64,000 nucleotides of DNA from Pseudomonas sp. TH41 (GTDB lineage: Bacteria; Pseudomonadota; Gammaproteobacteria; Pseudomonadales; Pseudomonadaceae), in the NCBI RefSeq assembly GCF_016650695.1, contig NZ_JAEKFH010000006.1:620001-684000 (forward strand), written 5' to 3'. A program made the translations under genes and the position numbers. Of the stretch, positions 26,067 through 34,792 are shown piece after piece. Every line of letters starts with the position of its first letter. The stretch's first letter is position 1. The notes under the pieces are model-generated. The model searched no databases. It saw only the letters and a list, made by a program, of their open reading frames with translations, and was not told the DNA's origin.

Positions 26067-27046
26067 TTAGTTTTTACGTGGCGTGCACACGCCGGAGACC
26101 GACTGCGCAGAAGTCCGAGAGTTGGCTGCCAGTGCAATACGAGCCAGTGCGGGAATGGATTTAGAATGAGTGCGAGTCATAATCGAAGCTCGGTGATTTT
26201 CCACTGTTCGCTGGCTGATCCCGAGTTCGACAGCGATGTTCTTGCTGGGGTGACCCGCCAGCACCATGTCCATGATCTCGCGCTGACGATGAGTCAGGTT
26301 GTTAATGCATTGAGTGGCTTCCTGAGTCCAGGCCAGTTTTTTACTCGCGTCAAGTGAGTGCTCCAAGGCTCGCGCAACACTTTGAAGTACCTCACTACGA
26401 CCAAATGGCTTTTCAATAAAATCCGACGCGCCGGCCTTCATGGCATCCACGGCGATTGAGATTTCGCTGCTACCGCTGATCATTACGGCTGGCAGGTCGT
26501 CGCCGTTGCGTCTTAATCGATGCAGGAGTTCAAGGCCTTCCATTCCTGGCGGATGAGCATCAACCAGCAAACATGCACGTAAACCGGGAGAGTAGTCCTC
26601 CAGAAACGCCTCGCAGGAGGCATAGTCCTGGACTAGATAGTCACTGGATTCAAGTATGCCTCGGATCGTATCGCGAAAAACATCGTCGCGATCCACTACG
26701 AATATGATCGATGTCCTTATATCGCAGGACTCAGTTTTCTGGAATTGCTCATTGTCGGCAATCGCCAGACGTTGCTGTGCAAGCAGGGAAGTAACAACGA
26801 AAATGACCTCTTTGAGCTTCGCGGGTTTGTTGAGCTGAGGACAGTGCTCAAACGCTACGTCACGGGAGGTTTGGCGTGAAATATCACCCGTCAGAATGAT
26901 GGCGGGAATGCTGCGATGCAGTGTTTTGCGTAACTGAGTGATCATTTGTAAGCCATTGATCGATCCAGGCAGATTGAAATCTGCCAGTATCAGATCGGGT
27001 TGCACGCCGCCATGTGTGACGCTTTCGAGCGCAGATTCCCGGCCTT
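26067..27046 (-). pseudogene. Truncated hybrid regulator: partial REC, FixJ-type REC and LuxR helix-turn-helix
   Basis: The leftward frame starts inside a receiver domain (GRESALESVTHGG, then QPDLILADFNLPGS and IPAIILTGD), continues with a second complete receiver (SIIFVVDRDDVFRDTI, LLVDAHPPGMEGLELL with the phospho-acceptor Asp, VMISGSS, FIEKPFGRSE), and ends with a LuxR-type helix-turn-helix (LTHRQREIMDMVLAGHPSKN and ISQRTVENHRASIM). The intact gene would have had a sensor kinase or longer N-terminus. The homology breaks at about 27046, where a stop and AT-rich DNA begin. The FixJ-like part might still be expressed from an internal start, but its input partner is lost. Confidence 0.65.
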
Positions 27047-27776
27047 AGAGATGTATTATCTGTTCTCTGTCCCATGAAAGATGGTTGGGGAGTTTCATTC
27101 TGGTTTATCTCTCCCAACGGATGGCTTGGAGGCAAGCGCCCACAGGACCTCCTTTCCACCGAGCCAAGCCGCGTGGTTTCAGCTGCACACGAAGAAGCTA
27201 GCGGTGTCATGCATGGCTAGGTCCGCGAGGGCCTCGCCATAGGAAGTCACGAAGTCCCGCAGTACCCAGTCGCCGGACGCCCAAGAACTAAATTCTATGA
27301 CGGCAAACTCTTCGCCGTTTCTAACGCAGCCACGGGCCCAGGGAGCTGCGGAAGTAAATTTCCGAAACGTGGAACAAATGCACGGTGAAACGTGGGAACT
27401 GAAATTCAGAAGCGGTAACGTCGACACCAGTTTGGAGTTTTACATGCTCCGAATTCTGAGATTTAGTTCGGTGCAGCACCCCGAAGTAAAACTTACAATT
27501 TCATGAAAAATTGAAAATCTGATACAGAATAACGGCTTAGTGCACTTTGTAAAGCTCCTGCTCGAATTTCTAGTGCAGAATTACTACCGCTTAACCTTAA
27601 ACAGATTTTAGTCCCCGTTTCGGAGTAGAAGTAATTATTCGAAATGGGGAATGAACCTAAAACTTGCAAGGTGGCTCCGCTCTGCTAAGGTTATGAAAGA
27701 ATCTAACCGGAATGCCCCTGACAAAAGGAATTGAATCAAAGGTCGGCATATCCTCATGCTTATCATGGGGATAGTT
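27047..27776. other. AT-rich left flank of the Tn7-like module
   Basis: About 730 bases separate the broken regulator from tnsA. From about 27430 onward the DNA becomes distinctly AT-rich and contains short recurring words (AGTGCA at 27539 and 27572, GGTGCA at 27470) that could be TnsB-binding repeats of the left end, but no clean terminal TGT or 5-base target duplication could be identified. On the minus strand, 27179-27427 contains a protein-like stretch (NGEEFAVIEFSSWASGDWVL, then LRDFVTSYGEALADLAMHD) that may be the tail of an unknown gene. Confidence 0.35.
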
Positions 27777-28436
27777 ATGTCCGCGAAAAGTGTAACTTAT
27801 AACTTCACATCCAGAAAAAGAGCCTTTGGCAATCACTGGCTCATATTCAGCAATAAAGCACAGTGCGTACTTTCGTTGCTCAGTGACCGAGAGGTCGCAC
27901 ATTGGGTGTTGAACTTAGAGTTCTGCTCAAATATAAAGTCATTTGAATTCGGTGATTATGAGGTAGAAATAGAGATAAATGGCGAAAAAATATTCGCGAA
28001 ATATCGCCTGCGAGTAGAGTCTAATAAAGGTGTAGAGTATCACAAAATCTCGGTAAGTAAGGGCGAGCAAAGCAAACGGGATGCAGGCTTTCTGGATAAT
28101 TTCTTATGGCGCGAGAAGCATATTAGATTTAGACATATTACGGATGAGGATCTTAATTGCCAAAGGCAAAAGATATTTCCGTTGCTGAAACTTTCAGCTT
28201 TTTTGACTGCCAGTCGAGGACAATACATTCCATCAAATCTAATAGATTCTGCGAATTTGTATTTTTCGAGGTTCAGAAAGGGGACGTTATTGCATTGTCT
28301 CGCTGCTTTAAATGAATACAGCAAAACCACTGTGATGTTACAAATATATCGCTTGTACAATTCTGGCAAGATTTTGATAGCTTTCGAGGAAACCCCATTT
28401 TTATTAGACTCAGAATGGAGCCTTAATAATGAATGA
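27777..28436 (+). CDS. tnsA: TnsA-like transposon endonuclease subunit, apparently degenerate
   Basis: About 219 residues with the position, size and rough pattern of the short TnsA/TniC subunits that cut the 5' ends of Tn7-like transposons. The nuclease core can be followed (IKSFEFGDYEVEIEINGEKI, then KYRLRVESNKGVEYHKIS). However, where active relatives read Y-x-PDF and E-V-K, this protein reads YRLRV and ISV, so the catalytic Asp and Lys seem to be missing. The C-terminal half contains a helix-rich domain. ATG 27777 follows GGGGA by five bases; ATG 27756 is an alternative. It overlaps tnsB by eight bases. The assignment rests mainly on gene order; direct similarity is weak. Confidence 0.6.
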   Translation: MSAKSVTYNFTSRKRAFGNHWLIFSNKAQCVLSLLSDREVAHWVLNLEFCSNIKSFEFGDYEVEIEINGEKIFAKYRLRVESNKGVEYHKISVSKGEQSKRDAGFLDNFLWREKHIRFRHITDEDLNCQRQKIFPLLKLSAFLTASRGQYIPSNLIDSANLYFSRFRKGTLLHCLAALNEYSKTTVMLQIYRLYNSGKILIAFEETPFLLDSEWSLNNE

Positions 28437-30360
28437 AAGAGGGAGGGAGCCAATTAATCCTATCTATGCGTCAGTCGATGCTGCGCAGGTGCCTGAAGAT
28501 AAAAGGGCAGTGTTTCTGCGCCGTCGCTTAGCAGTGAGAATGCGCTTAGATGGGGAGTCATTGAGCGAAATTTTTGTGCAGACAGAGATCATTGCATCTG
28601 AGGTGAGTCGCTTAATCAAGCGATTCAAAGCAAAGGACGAAAATGGTGTTTGTTTTGGGGATGCGGCGTGCATCCCTGGCTTTAGAGTAAAACAATATGA
28701 TCGAAAAAAACCAATCCAGCCAAAAAAAACTGAGCAGAAAGGCGGGATGGCAGGAGCAATGTCTAATCTATTAAAAAATTTTCCAAATATTCTGCCTCGT
28801 TTTGTCAAAAAAGTACTTCGGCAGGATGCACCTGTTGGGAAGGGAATGAAATATCAAAAGACACTTCTATTCCAAAATTTTTATGAAATATGCAGGCATG
28901 AAGGCGTAGGAGAAAATGACTGGCCTTTTTGCCAGCTCAGAGGCGCAAATAAAACTATATCAGGTCTGATAGATAAAGTACTGGAGCAAAACTTCCAAGC
29001 TGGGGCGCTAGCGGTTGGAGGTCGCTTGAGTCTCATTCATACTGCTGTTTGCAATGGGATTGAGTCATTGTTTGGTCAATGTGATGTTTTGGATGTATTA
29101 GAAATTGACTCCCATTTTCTGGATGGAAAATTTGTGCTTAATATTAAAGGGGATCGTCGGCTTACAACAGATGATATTGTCGACAGATTCTGGTTGATAT
29201 GCGCACGATGCAGGAGAAGTAAAGCGATTTGCGCCGCCCGGTATGTTTTTTCAAGTCAAGTCAGCGCGCTGGATATATTCCAAGTGATTTGTGATGCATA
29301 TCTTGGAAACTGGAAGCCAAGAGTAAAATTTAGCATCGCTGATCTGACGTACGTTGAAGGTGCGGGCATGCCATACTATGTTTTCCCCGAACTTAGATAT
29401 CACAGCATTGCGGCAATATATTTCGATAACGCGATGCAGCACTTTGCCAAGGATGTTCAAAGCCTGTGCTTAGATAAATTGGGCATTGCAATTGACTACG
29501 GGCCGCTAGGTAATCCCGGGCGTAGAACAAACATCGAGGGATTGTTTAATACCCTGGCCAGTCATGTGCTTCACCCGCTTTCTTCAACAACAGGCCGACA
29601 CCCTCACGATGGGCGATCAGACGTGCCCGAGAAGGCGGCGATTTATTATGATATTAATGTGGATGAAGCGTTGGAAGTATTAGATGTTTATATTGCTAAT
29701 TATAATGCCACTCCTTGCGGTGGCGCCAACAAAGGAAATAGTCCTCTTGAGGCAATAAAAGCCTACAAGGATTGCGAGAATTTATTTAAACCCATTGTAA
29801 ATGCAGTCCTAATAAACTCAAAGGACGTCAATTCTTTGTGTCGCAAGGTATTTGTCAGGGGCAGCATTAAAAACGGTATACGTCCACGCATCAAGCTGGA
29901 TAAAGCGTTATATACCAGCCCAATTTTGGCGGAAATGCCGAGCTTAATAGGGCAGGAAATAATTGTTAGAATCGATCCGGATGATTATAGAACCGTCACT
30001 GCGTACTTGCTCAGCGGTCTACCTCTCGATGTGTTAACTGTAGAGCTCGCTTGGCGAGAATATAAACATAGCGTTCAAACAAGAAAGCTTATTAATAGAG
30101 CAGTGAGTAAAAAAGTATTCGAGATTTGTCGCGGTCAGCGCCCTGTTGTTGTATATCAAAACCATTTATTGAAATCGTCAACTGCACGGAAAAATTTAGA
30201 GTTGCAAAGATTGTTAGCTGAATGCCCGGAGCTCAGTGGGACTGCTGGTCACGTGGAACAGAGCATTGCTCGTAATGCTGAATGCAGTAATCAGAACGAG
30301 GATATTATTGAAACTCCGAAATGGCGCTCTCTTCCTATCTTCAATTTTGAGGACGAATAA
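28429..30360 (+). CDS. tnsB: TnsB/TniA-like DDE transposase
   Basis: The 643-residue protein is a retroviral-integrase-fold transposase of the Mu/TnsB/TniA class, which joins 3' transposon ends to target DNA. The catalytic triad is visible as D227 (DVLEIDSHFLDG), D333 (IYFDNAMQHFAKD) and E370 (GRRTNIEGLFNTL), with 36 residues between the last two, and is followed by the typical HPLSSTTGRHP. The N-terminal part (LRRRLAVRMRLDGESLSEIF) is helix-turn-helix-like, for end binding, and the C-terminus is the beta-barrel plus tail that contacts TnsC. It abuts tnsC with no gap. Codon use is AT-rich, unlike the flanking genes, indicating a foreign origin. Confidence 0.88.
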   Translation: MNERGREPINPIYASVDAAQVPEDKRAVFLRRRLAVRMRLDGESLSEIFVQTEIIASEVSRLIKRFKAKDENGVCFGDAACIPGFRVKQYDRKKPIQPKKTEQKGGMAGAMSNLLKNFPNILPRFVKKVLRQDAPVGKGMKYQKTLLFQNFYEICRHEGVGENDWPFCQLRGANKTISGLIDKVLEQNFQAGALAVGGRLSLIHTAVCNGIESLFGQCDVLDVLEIDSHFLDGKFVLNIKGDRRLTTDDIVDRFWLICARCRRSKAICAARYVFSSQVSALDIFQVICDAYLGNWKPRVKFSIADLTYVEGAGMPYYVFPELRYHSIAAIYFDNAMQHFAKDVQSLCLDKLGIAIDYGPLGNPGRRTNIEGLFNTLASHVLHPLSSTTGRHPHDGRSDVPEKAAIYYDINVDEALEVLDVYIANYNATPCGGANKGNSPLEAIKAYKDCENLFKPIVNAVLINSKDVNSLCRKVFVRGSIKNGIRPRIKLDKALYTSPILAEMPSLIGQEIIVRIDPDDYRTVTAYLLSGLPLDVLTVELAWREYKHSVQTRKLINRAVSKKVFEICRGQRPVVVYQNHLLKSSTARKNLELQRLLAECPELSGTAGHVEQSIARNAECSNQNEDIIETPKWRSLPIFNFEDE

Positions 30361-31317
30361 ATGCCTAATCTCAGTCATCCCGCATTAAAAACCTATTTTC
30401 GGCTGAATACACCTGTATTGAAGGAGGTCATAAAGCAAGTTTTTTTTGAAATTGCGATGCAAAAAACGGGGGTAATCTATCAGGGGCCTGCACGCATTGG
30501 TAAAACACGGTGTTCGAAGGCGCTTAGTGAAGAGGTGGGAGCCAAATTCAAGGATGTGTTGGTAATTAGGCTCATCGCTGTTGCTCGCGAAAACGCGAAG
30601 CATAGGTCTACCATAATACATCAATTGATTGAGCAGGAAAGGATACCAATCAAGTCGCGAGACAGTAGTATTGTGAGGTTTAACTTATTGGTTGATCGTA
30701 TAAAAAACAAGATGGAAGAGAGTGGTAAGACTCATTTTTTACTAATTATCGATGAGTTGCAACGTTTTGCAAGCGCAGATTTCTATCAGCTGGCTGATTT
30801 GATGAACGTTCTCGATAGCATAGAAATAAAAATGACCGTGATATCCTTTGCCATGCCGGAGATCGTTGATCTGGTAAATGATCTTAAAAATGTCGAACAG
30901 TTACAAATCATCGCGCGATTCATGAGTGATGTGCGAGATATGTCTGGGGTGAGCAGCGAAAAAAATCTATTTCAAATTCTGAAGCTCTACGACAATGATA
31001 TGGTTTATCCGTTGGGCAGCGGAATTACGTACACTCAAAGCTTTTTTCCAGAGGCTTTCGCGCGCGGCTGGAGAATCAGTTCGATTGCTCCTCAATTTTG
31101 GGCGGAAATGAATAACAAAGCGTCAGGCCGTTACGTTGGCAACCTACCAATGGAACATGTGACTAGAGTCGTACAATATTTTTTTTTAATGAGAAGTATG
31201 GTTGATGGGCGTGACGACGCTAGTCTTCCGATAACAAATGATGATATTCGGGAGGCTGTAAATGTTAGCGGGTTAGAGACTTTTTGTCGAACTGCTTCGA
31301 TGGGTGTTAAGCGATGA
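30361..31317 (+). CDS. tnsC: TnsC/TniB-like AAA+ ATPase
   Basis: The 318-residue ATPase regulates target choice by linking the transposase to the target selector. Walker A is QGPARIGKTR (residues 41-50) and Walker B is FLLIIDELQRFA (126-137). Further on, MTVISFAMPEI resembles sensor 1. Length matches TniB and short TnsC proteins rather than the 555-residue Tn7 TnsC. The start codon follows the tnsB stop directly and its stop overlaps the tniQ start (ATGA), which supports a tightly coupled operon. Confidence 0.88.
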   Translation: MPNLSHPALKTYFRLNTPVLKEVIKQVFFEIAMQKTGVIYQGPARIGKTRCSKALSEEVGAKFKDVLVIRLIAVARENAKHRSTIIHQLIEQERIPIKSRDSSIVRFNLLVDRIKNKMEESGKTHFLLIIDELQRFASADFYQLADLMNVLDSIEIKMTVISFAMPEIVDLVNDLKNVEQLQIIARFMSDVRDMSGVSSEKNLFQILKLYDNDMVYPLGSGITYTQSFFPEAFARGWRISSIAPQFWAEMNNKASGRYVGNLPMEHVTRVVQYFFLMRSMVDGRDDASLPITNDDIREAVNVSGLETFCRTASMGVKR

Positions 31318-32657
31318 ATATATATATTCCAAAAAAGATATACCCCTACGAATCCTACATTTCTATTTTTTACAAAGTCATGAGATACAGCTACTTAAGG
31401 GGCGAGGATCTCCTCAAAGATAGTGGAACCACGTATAGTCAGCATCGAATGCCATTCGTAGTTCCGAACTGGTTGGTTTCGTCAGCATCAGAGGAGAGCG
31501 ACTCACACATCCCTACTCAGTTTGCTCCATCTCAGCAAATTTTAAATCCAAAAGCGAGCATACGATTTTGTCCACTATGTATGGAAGTAGGGTTTCACTC
31601 GGTATTTTCGTGTATTAAATTTTATCGTTATTGTTCGATCCATGACGTTGAACTTGTCGAAATGTGCCCTGAATGCTTGGATCGTTTCAACGGTAATACT
31701 CCCATTGATTCCTATTTTTACGAACGGAAAATACGTGGTGCAACACAAAAAATTTGTAGTGTTTGCAACCTTAGCTGGCCTGATTTAGGCCATCGCTCTA
31801 ATTTCAATGTGGATAGCGCATTTATGGCTAGAACGCTGGAAATTGGCAACCTCGAAGCAAAATGGTTTCGAGCGTTAATGCGGGGTGTTTTCAGTGGCTC
31901 GTATCATTGTGCAGATTACTATAGTAATGATATGGCTAGAGAGGCTTTGGTGGTGCCTATCGAGCGGCTATTGGGTATTTCAAGTCCGGACCGATTGGTC
32001 GGTCAGATATTTAGTCATCAACCAGTGCATTGGGTAACTCCTGACTCCCCGAATAATGAGCAATATGACTATCTTGAGCTTGATGATTATCAACCGATCC
32101 GGGAAACGCTTTATACTTGCTGCGAGGCGCTAGAGGACAAATATCTTCGTGGTCATCAGGATTGTTTGGCACGTATCAACTCGTTGACGGAGTATGGTGC
32201 AACGACTGGAGTTGTCTGTGGCTTTTGCTCATGTGCTTTGGCGTACGTCCTAATGCGGTTGAGGTTGGCTTGCATCAGGTGGCCTACAATCACCAGTGTT
32301 TCAGGTAAAAAGTCTGGATTCGACTGCTTTATCCAGCGGGCGCCATGCCCCTATAGCAGTGCAGCTATATCTAAAATTATTACCGCGTGCTATTTAAGCT
32401 TTCTAGGAGAGATTCAATATTGGATTGAAAAGGGTATTAGCTTCACTATAGTGTTGAATGCAGAGTTTCCTTGGTATAGAGCGGGAAAGCATCAGAGTTT
32501 TTTTATAAGGCGAAGTAGCTATCGCTTTCGCAACTCTTGTACCCAGGATTTGGATTATCAGCAGTTATTTAAAGTGACTCGGAGCTCCAAGACGAGCGGA
32601 CTATGCATAATCTACGATGACAATGAAGTTTCCGTTCATAATGTTTTAACTTTCTAG
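31314..32657 (+). CDS. tniQ: TniQ/TnsD-family target-selection protein
   Basis: The 447-residue protein begins with the TniQ pattern (IYPYESYISIFYKVMRYSYL) and has zinc-ribbon ligands: C86-x2-C89, C107-x2-H110, C118-x2-C121, then CSVCNLSWPDLG. The C-terminal half has no further recognised domain. TnsD/TniQ proteins bind a target DNA site, or a guide complex in CRISPR-associated elements, and recruit TnsC. No Cas genes, CRISPR array or glmS attachment site is present here, so its target is unknown. At about 450 residues it is closer in size to TnsD-like selectors than to the short TniQ of CAST systems. Confidence 0.82.
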   Translation: MNIYIPKKIYPYESYISIFYKVMRYSYLRGEDLLKDSGTTYSQHRMPFVVPNWLVSSASEESDSHIPTQFAPSQQILNPKASIRFCPLCMEVGFHSVFSCIKFYRYCSIHDVELVEMCPECLDRFNGNTPIDSYFYERKIRGATQKICSVCNLSWPDLGHRSNFNVDSAFMARTLEIGNLEAKWFRALMRGVFSGSYHCADYYSNDMAREALVVPIERLLGISSPDRLVGQIFSHQPVHWVTPDSPNNEQYDYLELDDYQPIRETLYTCCEALEDKYLRGHQDCLARINSLTEYGATTGVVCGFCSCALAYVLMRLRLACIRWPTITSVSGKKSGFDCFIQRAPCPYSSAAISKIITACYLSFLGEIQYWIEKGISFTIVLNAEFPWYRAGKHQSFFIRRSSYRFRNSCTQDLDYQQLFKVTRSSKTSGLCIIYDDNEVSVHNVLTF

Positions 32658-32703
32658 GAGGTCGTAAGGCTGTATGGTTCTCGTCGGAGTACAGGGCGGT
32701 GTT

Positions 32704-32726
32704 CCTGCCTTAGCAGGCTTTTATTA
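32704..32726 (+). terminator. Probable rho-independent terminator after tniQ
   Basis: CCTGC and GCAGG form a five-base stem around the loop CTTA, followed by CTTTTATTATAT. It lies 46 bases after the tniQ stop and overlaps the end of the tnpS remnant on the other strand. The stem is short, so strength is uncertain. Confidence 0.45.
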
Positions 32727-33856
32727 TATCCGCCGCTTTGATTGATCCAAGCCTAACACGCGGCCCAGAATTGGATAACAATTCAGTTGCACGGCTATTC
32801 AATAGATTTCCGGTCTGGAAGTAACCCATTAGCTACTAACACTGCGGTGTTCGGTCATAGTCATGATTTCACCTAGCGGCGCTCCTTGGCGTCCAGCCTC
32901 GGTGACAAATCCCGACCTTAAATTGTGCGCAGCCCAATCTCCCTCCAAGCCTGCCAGCTTCGGCCGACGCTTGCGCGATGCGCGCTACTTTATCTGCCGA
33001 TAGGGCGTGCTTCCAACTTTGTTGCCTTTATACATTTGGCGAACAGCGGGCCACTGTCGGCGGGAGAGTCGGCCAGCCAGGCGAAAAGCGCTTGTGCTGC
33101 AGGTCCACGCAGCGGCGTCTCACGCCGCACACCGCCGGTGTCAGGCTTGGTTACGTAGAGGGCGTACAGCCAGGTGTCGGCATCGAGTTGACGCACACCG
33201 CCCGACCTGCAAACCCACCACTTCCGAACGGTAGCGACCGCCGCCACTCTAGGCCAGCAGGAGCAGCGCGCGGTCACGCACGCCGCGCACGCCGCGCACG
33301 CGTCGTCCGAGGTGGCGAGCAGCTCCTGCAACGGTTCGAGCATAATCGCGCTTCTTTTGCGCACCGTCACTCCCTAAAGTGACTGCGCTTTGCGCGCTTC
33401 GCGCAGTAGAGTTTTCAGCGCCGACGCCTCGATCGGGCTATCCCACTTATTGATCCGGTGCAATTTCCCCAGCAACGGCCAGGCGGTGACTGACGGTATA
33501 GAAGGCCAGTGCTCCAGGCTTGGCTTTGATTCGCTCCGCCACCAAGGCGACGTCTATGCCGGGCGGTAACAGGTGGCACACCCAACTTGCTCTTGCGGCT
33601 GCGACAGGTGATCGAGGACAAACCGAATCGCGACCGCCGGCGGCAGCGGGGCATCCTTCAGCACATGGTCATGACGCAGTTGCAGCCAGGCTGACCAGTA
33701 GGTTAGGGCGCTGCGGTAACGGCGTACCGTATTGGCAGACGTTCCCACAGCGATGAACGCCGCCGCGGCCTTCTGGGCCTTGAGCGCGAGGAAATGCGAG
33801 TCCAGCGGGGTTTCGTCAACCAAGATGTGCTCATTCGTAAATTCTATTACGTTCAA
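32710..33856 (-). pseudogene. tnpS: tnpS-like tyrosine recombinase (Tn4651-type resolvase), frameshifted
   Basis: Pieces of one tyrosine recombinase can be read leftward in changing frames: the N-terminal core-binding part (HFLALKAQKAAAAFIAVGTS, then RRYRSALTYWSAWLQLRHDH), RSEVVGLQV in another frame near 33220, ADTWLYALYVTKPDTGG and ETPLRGPAAQALFAWLADSP in the next, then AHNLRSGFVTEAGRQGAPLG (H-x-x-R box) and TEHRSV, and finally MGYFQTGNLLNSRATELL carrying the nucleophilic Tyr. Frameshifts lie near 33590, 33280, 32945 and 32850, with an in-frame stop near 33240. A GC-rich 9-base tandem repeat near 33270-33300 accompanies one shift. TnpS normally resolves Tn3-family cointegrates with TnpT; this copy cannot. 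Confidence 0.78.
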
Positions 33857-33934
33857 CGTTTTTTAATTCCAATTAAAAAATAATAGAGTCGGATAACATT
33901 CTATTATCAGACCTAATATAGCTAGAGGTGGGTC
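33857..33934. promoter_or_regulatory. Putative rst-like resolution site between tnpS and tnpT
   Basis: The 78 bases between the divergent genes contain two inverted repeats. The first has ten-base arms TTTTTTAATT and AATTAAAAAA around CC (33859-33880). The second has eight-base arms ATAATAGA (33880-33887) and TCTATTAT (33900-33907) around a 12-base spacer. In Tn4651/Tn5041 the recombination site lies in exactly this intergenic position, so the second repeat, with its spacer, is a candidate core site. Promoters for both genes must lie here too. Confidence 0.55.
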
Positions 33935-34792
33935 ATGGCGGTAGGGGTGCCGGAAAACGACGTATTTGCCGCCGTGGACGCGGTATTGGCGCGTGGCGAA
34001 CGGCCAACAGTGGAGCGCGTGCGCCTGGAATTGGGTCGCGGTAGCCCGGCGCGGGTTGGCGGCCTGCTGGACCAATGGTGGGCGCGCCTAGCCGAACGCC
34101 TGAATGGCGAGACGCGCCTGCCGGCCCTGCCCGCTGAGGTATCGCAGGCTTTTGTCGCGGTGTGGCAGCAGGCGATCCACCTGGCTCAAGGCGTGGTCGA
34201 AATGGCTCTAATTGCGCAGCGTGAAGTGCTGGATGCCGAGCGCGAACGGGTGGCGGCGGTCGAGGACCTGGCGCGTCAGGATGCGGCGGAGGCCTTGGCT
34301 GGGCGCCAGTCAGCCGAGTCGCGCCTGGCAGATTTGGAACTGCTGCTGTCCCAACGCCAGTTGCAGATCGAGGATCTGCGACAGCAGCGCGAGAGCTTGT
34401 TGCGCGAGCGCCGTGAAGCTCAGCAGCACAACCAGACATTACAGCAGGAGCTGCAGGCGCTGCGGCTCAAGGCCGAGCAGGAGCGCGTAGCGCAGGAGAG
34501 CTACGTGCGTGGAGTTGAGGATCGCGCGCACCGCGAGGTAGACCGCGCCCGGGAGGAGGGCAAGGCTTCGGTGACTCAGCTCAAGGAGGTCGGGCGACAC
34601 GTGGAGCAGTTACAACGGCGGCTGGAGTCGATCCAGACCGAGCTGAGTCAAACCCAGCAACGTGCCGCGGCACAGCACGCCCGCGCTGAAACGCTGGAGC
34701 AGCAATTGACGCAGGTGCGTCAGGTTCCCGCCGCCAAGCGTAAGCCGCGGAGTCGAAAACCCACGGCGTCGAAAAGCGAACCCTCAGGATGA
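33935..34792 (+). CDS. tnpT: TnpT-like (KfrA-domain) cointegrate-resolution accessory protein
   Basis: The 285-residue protein has an N-terminal KfrA-type DNA-binding domain (VFAAVDAVLARGERPTVERV, then LGRGSPARVGGLLDQWW, residues 10-55), followed by a long coiled coil (about 95-260, heptads rich in L, E, Q and R) and a basic tail (KRKPRSRKP). In Tn4651-type Tn3-family transposons TnpT binds the rst site and helps TnpS. The frame is intact although its partner tnpS is broken. GAGGTGG precedes ATG 33935. Its C-terminal two thirds recur at 1217-1831. Confidence 0.82.
   Translation: MAVGVPENDVFAAVDAVLARGERPTVERVRLELGRGSPARVGGLLDQWWARLAERLNGETRLPALPAEVSQAFVAVWQQAIHLAQGVVEMALIAQREVLDAERERVAAVEDLARQDAAEALAGRQSAESRLADLELLLSQRQLQIEDLRQQRESLLRERREAQQHNQTLQQELQALRLKAEQERVAQESYVRGVEDRAHREVDRAREEGKASVTQLKEVGRHVEQLQRRLESIQTELSQTQQRAAAQHARAETLEQQLTQVRQVPAAKRKPRSRKPTASKSEPSG

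Noticed and set aside
27430..27600. AGTGCA/GGTGCA words as TnsB-binding sites of the left end
   Set aside because: Three short words with uneven spacing and no matching inverted set on the right side; too weak to call transposon ends.
31314..32657. CRISPR-associated transposon (CAST) interpretation of the tniQ module
   Set aside because: No cas5-8, cas6, cas7 or cas12k gene and no repeat array are in the window, and TniQ is longer than in CAST systems.
33263..33305. Short GC-rich tandem repeat taken as a possible CRISPR or regulatory array
   Set aside because: Only about three 9-base units (GCGCACGCC) with no spacers; it lies inside the tnpS pseudogene and looks like slippage.
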